Origin: SIG469 sp964541215
GTDB lineage: Bacteria; Bacillota; Clostridia; Oscillospirales; Oscillospiraceae
Assembly: GCA_964541215.1 (NCBI GenBank)
Contig: CAZIPP010000058.1
Span: 1 to 9,084 of the forward strand
Length of the DNA: 9,084 nucleotides
Direction: 5' to 3'
Positions 5,729 through 9,084 of the stretch are shown piece after piece. Position 1 is the first letter of the stretch. Each line of letters begins with the position of its first letter. A model generated the notes under the pieces. That model saw only the letters and a list, made by a program, of their open reading frames with translations. It was not told the DNA's origin and made no database searches. The position numbers and the translations under genes are program-made.

Positions 5729-6454
5729 TTACCTGTCAACATATATGCCGCTGCTGCCAACAGTGAACTGGACGGGTTTTTCTCCGGGAGGAAGGTGACC
5801 GTCAGGCTCGGTTCCTTCCAATGTTCCGTCCATAACGCCCCTGGCGCAGGCGATAAGCTCGTCGATGCAGGCTGTAGTGACCGGGCAGGTATTGTGGCAT
5901 GGATAGATCTTTTCCACACCCGCGTCTTCACAGATGGCTTTCAGTTTATCCAGACTTGCGGCGTAATCGTTGATATTTCGATGGCTTCCGAACATGAAAA
6001 CAGGACCGTATGACACAGTGTCGCCAGAGAAAAGCTCCCTGTTTTCCTCGTCCAGCAGGCTGATGGAGCCGGGAGTATGACCGGGATTGTGGATGACCCT
6101 GAGCCTGATGCCGCCAAGGTCGAAGACATGACCTTCCTCCACGGGTATGAATTCGGTTTTTATATCCGGCTGCTTTGAGGTCAGCAACGGTATCTCCTCC
6201 GAATGGGCGTAAGCCTTTGCAAATCTGCCCAAAGCCGCGGTATGGTCGCCGTCGCTATGGGTCATACACAGTGTCACCGGCAGCTCCGTCTGCTGAGAAA
6301 CAAGCGCAGGCAGGTCTATGTTTTCCGCTCCTGCGTCCAGCAAAAGGGCAGAATTTGCGCCTGTTATAAGGAAACTGCGAACCATCATCTGGTCGATGGC
6401 GGTTATATGGTCGTTGATCTTTATAACGGTGGTTTCGATTTTCGGCATTTCCAT
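5729..6454 (-). CDS. Metallo-beta-lactamase-fold hydrolase with HxDxDH motif
   Basis: A 241-residue soluble enzyme of the metallo-beta-lactamase superfamily. The N-terminal strand ends in LLLDAG (about 37-42). The metal motif is H66-S-D68-G-D70-H71, with the usual second His replaced by Asp. Ligands H126 (NPGHTPGS), D145 (SGDT) and H187 (YPCH) are all present. This pattern recalls glyoxalase-II-like and uncharacterised clostridial hydrolases; no substrate can be assigned. The start at 6454 follows AAAGGAG with a 7-base spacer (6462-6468 on the plus strand). A longer frame from 6520 lacks a ribosome binding site. It is first from the promoter at 6581-6609 and may be co-transcribed with the gene ending at 4612, although the 250-bp repeat-rich spacer makes that uncertain. 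The two proteins differ enough not to be a recent duplication. Confidence 0.87.
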   Translation of the reverse strand: MEMPKIETTVIKINDHITAIDQMMVRSFLITGANSALLLDAGAENIDLPALVSQQTELPVTLCMTHSDGDHTAALGRFAKAYAHSEEIPLLTSKQPDIKTEFIPVEEGHVFDLGGIRLRVIHNPGHTPGSISLLDEENRELFSGDTVSYGPVFMFGSHRNINDYAASLDKLKAICEDAGVEKIYPCHNTCPVTTACIDELIACARGVMDGTLEGTEPDGHLPPGEKPVQFTVGSSGIYVDR

Positions 6455-6509
6455 GGCGAGTCTCCTTTCGATAGTAGAGGGGTGACGAATGCTTGCTGTG
6501 CAAAAATCG

Positions 6510-6553
6510 GGGGGATTCAAAACAGATAACCCGGTACAAAAATGGAATCCCCC
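6510..6553 (-). promoter_or_regulatory. Hairpin with T-run in the 5'-UTR of the hydrolase transcript
   Basis: On the minus strand GGGGGATTC pairs with GAATCCCCC (plus 6545-6553 with 6510-6518). This gives a perfect 9-bp stem with a 26-nt loop. A short CGA and then five T residues follow. It lies between the promoter (6581-6609) and the start codon (6454). It could be a weak intrinsic terminator giving attenuation, or just a stable 5'-UTR hairpin. No T-box or known riboswitch sequence is visible, and no competing helix was found. Confidence 0.45.
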
Positions 6554-6580
6554 AGTCCTTTTGCCAACCCTGATACCTAA

Positions 6581-6609
6581 ATTCTATTGTATACAAATCC
6601 ACCTGTCAA
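6581..6609 (-). promoter_or_regulatory. Sigma-A promoter of the hydrolase genes with a palindrome in the spacer
   Basis: On the minus strand the -35 is TTGACA (plus 6604-6609, perfect consensus). A 17-bp spacer and the -10 TAGAAT (plus 6581-6586) follow. Start of transcription is expected near 6574, leaving a 5'-UTR of about 120 nt. The spacer contains the perfect 10-bp palindrome TTGTATACAA (6587-6596), directly next to the -10 box, where a bound repressor would block RNA polymerase. The promoter is well supported; the operator is inferred. Confidence 0.8.
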
Positions 6610-6643
6610 GGCATGATTATAACTCTCCTTTCCATTCCCGTTA

Positions 6644-6652
6644 TGATATAAT
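6644..6652 (+). promoter_or_regulatory. Distal extended -10 promoter of the surface-protein gene
   Basis: TG-A-TATAAT (6644-6652) is a perfect extended -10 element with no good -35 at 17 bp. It sits in the imperfect palindrome GTTAT/ATAAC (6640-6644/6651-6655). A transcript from here would carry the hairpin at 6681-6722 in a 5'-UTR of about 130 nt. The 10-mer ATGATATAAT recurs exactly at 6746-6755. Confidence 0.5.
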
Positions 6653-6680
6653 AACTGTCAGCAGATATTATATTTTTATC

Positions 6681-6722
6681 GCCATTTTCCTCCCCGCCAT
6701 TGCGGGAACCGGAAAATATGGC
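6681..6722. other. Two-level stem-loop between the twin -10 boxes
   Basis: GCC-ATTTTCC (6681-6690) pairs with GGAAAAT (6711-6717) and, past an AT bulge, GGC (6720-6722). Inside, CCCGC (6693-6697) pairs with GCGGG (6702-6706) around CATT. There is no T-run. If transcription starts at the distal box this would be a 5'-UTR hairpin, possibly stabilising the mRNA of an abundant surface protein. Confidence 0.45.
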
Positions 6723-6757
6723 TGATTATATCTTTCGCTGCGCTCATGATATAATCA
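6723..6757 (+). promoter_or_regulatory. Proximal extended -10 promoter inside a 10-bp inverted repeat
   Basis: TG-A-TATAAT (6747-6755) is a second perfect extended -10, about 34 bases before the start codon. It lies in the right arm of a perfect inverted repeat: TGATTATATC (6723-6732) and GATATAATCA (6748-6757), spacer 15 bp. The arms' centres are 25 bp apart, between two and two and a half helical turns, so a dimeric regulator could bind both arms and cover the -10. No convincing -35 is present. The promoter is likely; the operator role is inferred. Confidence 0.55.
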
Positions 6758-6788
6758 ATTCACCATTTGAAATGAAAGGATGAAGACA

Positions 6789-8990
6789 ATGAAAAGAAAA
6801 CTGACTGCACTGCTGCTTATCTGTGCGATGCTGACCTCCTGCATCGGCGTTGCCGCATACGCCGCCGGACCTCAGGTGGAAGGCGACATCTCCGGCGCGT
6901 CCGCAGCCACCGCAGCTTCCCAGATCTACGCAGTTAAAGACGGCGTTCTCACTGCCGGACAGATAGCAACTGTGTCCCAGGCAGCAGGCACCGTTACCGA
7001 GACCGCCGCTTCCGACCTGTATATGGTCGGCACCGACTATTCCGACGCCGTTTTCAAGTTCACCGGCGGTGACTACACCATCGGCGGCGAGGAAGACCTT
7101 TACGAGGAGTCCTTTGAAAACAACATCGGTGAGACCATCACCGATAAGTACAACTCCGTCATCAAGCTCAATGCTGACACCATGAACAGCAGCAAAGCAG
7201 GCGCCGCTGCCAACATGACCGCAGGCACTGTTGCCATCAGCAACACTTTCATCTATGCCGAGGGCAACCAGCGCTACGCCGTTGCCGCTTCCTCAGGCAG
7301 CCTCATCGTCAACGACTCTGCTTTCGTTACTCTGGGCGAGGTTCCTGCCACCGCTTCCAAGTCGGAACCCATGTCCAACCCCGCTCTGCTGGTTTCCGGC
7401 AAGACCCGTACCAATATGTCCACCGGAAGCAGCCAGACCTATTACTTCAACTCCTACGTTGTGACCGATGGCTGGGCTGCCATGAGCACCGACTCCGCCA
7501 CAGGCACCGGTCTTGACTTCTATTCCTACAACTCCGTTGGTCTTGCCCGTACAGGCGGCTACGGCACCTATGCAGACTCCAACTGCCGCGTATGGCTTTA
7601 CGGCTCCGTGGTTCAGGGCGCTGAGATCGGCGCTATCATCTCCAACAACGGCGCTGTCCACTGCTACAGCGGCGCTGACGCCACCGATGAGCTGCTTCAG
7701 TACAACACCGGCGCCACCACCGACAAGGCCAACGAGCTTATCGGCGGACGCAACGCTTTCCAGATCCACAGCCCCGACATGATGGGCGGCGGCAAAAAGC
7801 TGGGCAAGCAGGCTGCCGTTGAGGTGGTCAACTCCAGGCTCATCACCACCAAAGATATCGTTTCCGCCTGCGACTACTACGCCACCTACGGCGAAGCAGT
7901 GGGCAAATACGTTGACCTTATCGACGGCGCTGCCATCGTGGTCAAATCCCACACCGCAGACATCGACCTGACTGCTTCCGAAGTCCGCTCTCACAGCAAC
8001 ACCATCCTCATGACCGTCATCAACAGCGACAGCATGAGCCGTTATCTCAAGGCCGGCAACACCGATACTCCCACTTCCCTGACCATGACCGACATGACCG
8101 TTTCCGGCGACGTTAAAAACTATGACTATCAGCGCGGCGTTACCGTTGAGCTGAACAACACCGTATGGACCGGCGCCATCGACACATGGTCTGCCGACCA
8201 GTGGAACGCTTACTGGGCTGACTGCGCCGACGACGAATACTGCTACTGGATCCTCGATCCCGCCAGGTATTCCTACAACAGCGAAGGCACTTCCCTGACC
8301 ATCAGCGGCGACTCCAGCTGGATTGTTACCGGCAACAGCGTACTCAACAGCCTGACCATCGCTGAGGGCGGCGTTATCGAAGCTGCCGACGGCGCTGCCA
8401 TCCACGTATTTGTAGACGGCGAAGAGGTCGAGCTGACTGCCGGAACTTACGAAGGCGCTATCCTTGTCACCACTGAAGAAGCTCCCGAAAGCTTCCCCGT
8501 TTTCAAGAAGTATTTCAAGGACGTTGCTTCCGACGCATGGTATGAGCCCTATGTAACCAATCTTGCCACCGCAGGCGTTATCAATGGCTACAGCGACGGT
8601 TCCTTCAAGCCCGACGACAACGTGACCTACGGTCAGGTTTTGAAGATGGCATACGTTGCCGCTCTCGGTCAGGAGCTTCCCGGCACCGATGACCACTGGG
8701 CAGGCGGTTACTATGCCGCAGCTGTGGGTTTTGGCGTTCTTCCCGCAGGCATCGACCTTGACGCTGCCTGTCCCAGAGGCGATGTTGCCGAGGTTTGCGC
8801 AAAGCTGCTGGGGCTCAGCGCTCAGGGCAAGTCTCCCTTTACCGATACCGATTCCGCCGCTGTTACTGCTCTTGCAGAAGCCGGAGTTGTTGGCGGTTAC
8901 GGCGACGGCACCTTCCGTCCCGATTCAGGCATCAAGCGCAGCGAGCTTTCCAAAATAATCTGGATGCTTATGGAGCTTAAAGCCGAATAA
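6789..8990 (+). CDS. Secreted SLH-domain surface protein with probable beta-helix body
   Basis: A 733-residue exported protein. An N-terminal signal peptide has basic KRK, a hydrophobic core and an AYAA end near residue 26. LTSC at 15-18 also fits a lipobox. The body, about 27-560, is rich in Ser, Thr, Gly, Ala and Asp with short beta-type stretches, and contains a WIVTGNS..NSLTI segment near 511-522. This composition suggests a right-handed beta-helix or adhesin-like solenoid. Three SLH repeats end the protein: about 575-625 (FKDV..WYEPYV..VINGYSDGSFKPDD), a degenerate one about 634-677, and 683-731 (VVGGYGDGTFRPD). SLH repeats bind secondary cell-wall polymers, so it probably sits in or on an S-layer-like surface. 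AAAGGA (6775-6780) places the start at 6789; the in-frame ATG at 6780 overlaps that site. C-ending codons suggest high expression. Ligand unknown. Confidence 0.88.
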   Translation: MKRKLTALLLICAMLTSCIGVAAYAAGPQVEGDISGASAATAASQIYAVKDGVLTAGQIATVSQAAGTVTETAASDLYMVGTDYSDAVFKFTGGDYTIGGEEDLYEESFENNIGETITDKYNSVIKLNADTMNSSKAGAAANMTAGTVAISNTFIYAEGNQRYAVAASSGSLIVNDSAFVTLGEVPATASKSEPMSNPALLVSGKTRTNMSTGSSQTYYFNSYVVTDGWAAMSTDSATGTGLDFYSYNSVGLARTGGYGTYADSNCRVWLYGSVVQGAEIGAIISNNGAVHCYSGADATDELLQYNTGATTDKANELIGGRNAFQIHSPDMMGGGKKLGKQAAVEVVNSRLITTKDIVSACDYYATYGEAVGKYVDLIDGAAIVVKSHTADIDLTASEVRSHSNTILMTVINSDSMSRYLKAGNTDTPTSLTMTDMTVSGDVKNYDYQRGVTVELNNTVWTGAIDTWSADQWNAYWADCADDEYCYWILDPARYSYNSEGTSLTISGDSSWIVTGNSVLNSLTIAEGGVIEAADGAAIHVFVDGEEVELTAGTYEGAILVTTEEAPESFPVFKKYFKDVASDAWYEPYVTNLATAGVINGYSDGSFKPDDNVTYGQVLKMAYVAALGQELPGTDDHWAGGYYAAAVGFGVLPAGIDLDAACPRGDVAEVCAKLLGLSAQGKSPFTDTDSAAVTALAEAGVVGGYGDGTFRPDSGIKRSELSKIIWMLMELKAE

Positions 8991-9006
8991 TTGAATAACA
9001 GCAATT

Positions 9007-9034
9007 AAGGGCGGGAGAAATCTCCCGCCCTTTC
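9007..9034 (+). terminator. First terminator-like hairpin after the surface-protein gene
   Basis: AAGGGCGGGAG (9007-9017) pairs with CTCCCGCCCTT (9022-9032) as a GC-rich 11-bp stem with a tight AAAT loop. Only TTT and then C form the run at the 3' side, two of them within the stem. The short T-run makes it a weak or auxiliary terminator, or an mRNA 3'-protecting stem. It starts 17 bases past the stop codon. Confidence 0.65.
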
Positions 9035-9036
9035 AG

Positions 9037-9077
9037 CGTGTCAAAATAGTCCTTTGGACTATTTTGACACGGTTTTT
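9037..9077 (+). terminator. Second intrinsic terminator at the window end
   Basis: A 16-bp perfect stem pairs 9037-9052 with 9056-9071 around TTT, with arms containing TGTCAAAATAGTCC and GGACTATTTTGACA. One G and five T residues (9073-9077) follow. It lies only 4 bases after the previous hairpin, so the gene has two terminator hairpins in series. The orientation suits the plus strand only. An unusually long, exact stem could also mark a dispersed repeat. Confidence 0.75.
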
Positions 9078-9084
9078 CAGTTTG

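Noticed and set aside
5718..5739. Possible minus-strand promoter: TATAAT (5718-5723) with TTGACA (5734-5739)
   Set aside because: The spacing is only 10 bp, far from 17. The TATAAT alone could act weakly for the downstream hydrolase gene but is not enough to call.
6455..6574. T-box or other known riboswitch in the hydrolase leader
   Set aside because: No T-box core sequence or other familiar aptamer motif was seen; only one hairpin with a short T-run is present.
7293..8696. 467-codon open frame on the minus strand opposite the surface-protein gene
   Set aside because: It is very rich in Gly, Val and Ala, as expected from reading C-ending codons backwards, and has no ribosome binding site or motif. 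The plus-strand frame has a signal peptide and SLH repeats.

Overview
The window looks like a chromosomal segment of an anaerobic Firmicute, most likely a gut-type clostridium of the Oscillospiraceae/Ruminococcaceae group. This is inferred from the strong AGGAGG-type ribosome binding sites, moderately high G+C with C-ending codons, an SLH-domain surface protein, and intergenic spaces crowded with short GC-rich palindromic repeats. No mobile-element genes, CRISPR array, rRNA or tRNA were seen.

Layout. Bases 1-120 hold two tandem copies of a 23-bp GC-rich repeat. A sigma-A promoter (162-190) then drives a 29-codon leader ORF (222-311) with a near-ideal ribosome binding site. It is followed by an intrinsic terminator (369-395) that lies directly in front of two ABC exporter half-transporter genes (423-2228 and 2228-4051). 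The gene junction is TAATG, so translation is probably coupled. Leader, terminator and two alternative helices form a complete transcription-attenuation module. The two ABC proteins have complementary active-site defects: an Asp replaces the catalytic Glu in the first, and the signature motif is LSTGQ in the second. This is the hallmark of a heterodimeric multidrug-type exporter with one working and one degenerate ATP site. The arrangement parallels the Bacillus subtilis bmrB-bmrCD system.

Bases 4052-4611 are non-coding and lie between convergent genes. They contain a 9-bp palindrome, a compound palindromic repeat, a possible small structured RNA with its own extended -10 box, a 16-bp bidirectional terminator and another 13-bp hairpin.

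Two metallo-beta-lactamase-fold hydrolase genes lie on the minus strand (5729-6454 and 4612-5478). They are separated by a 250-bp spacer that carries a long palindromic element. Each departs from the textbook metal-ligand set at a different position. A consensus sigma-A promoter (6581-6609, minus) precedes them, with a perfect 10-bp palindrome in its spacer.

Divergent from them is a 733-residue secreted surface protein (6789-8990) with a signal peptide, a long beta-rich probable beta-helix body and three C-terminal SLH repeats for cell-wall attachment. It has two copies of an extended -10 box upstream and two consecutive terminator-like hairpins downstream.

The strongest candidate for an undescribed system is the leader-peptide attenuator in front of the ABC exporter. 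It predicts exporter induction when ribosomes stall on the leader. The possible small RNA at 4299-4454 and the intergenic repeat family are secondary leads.
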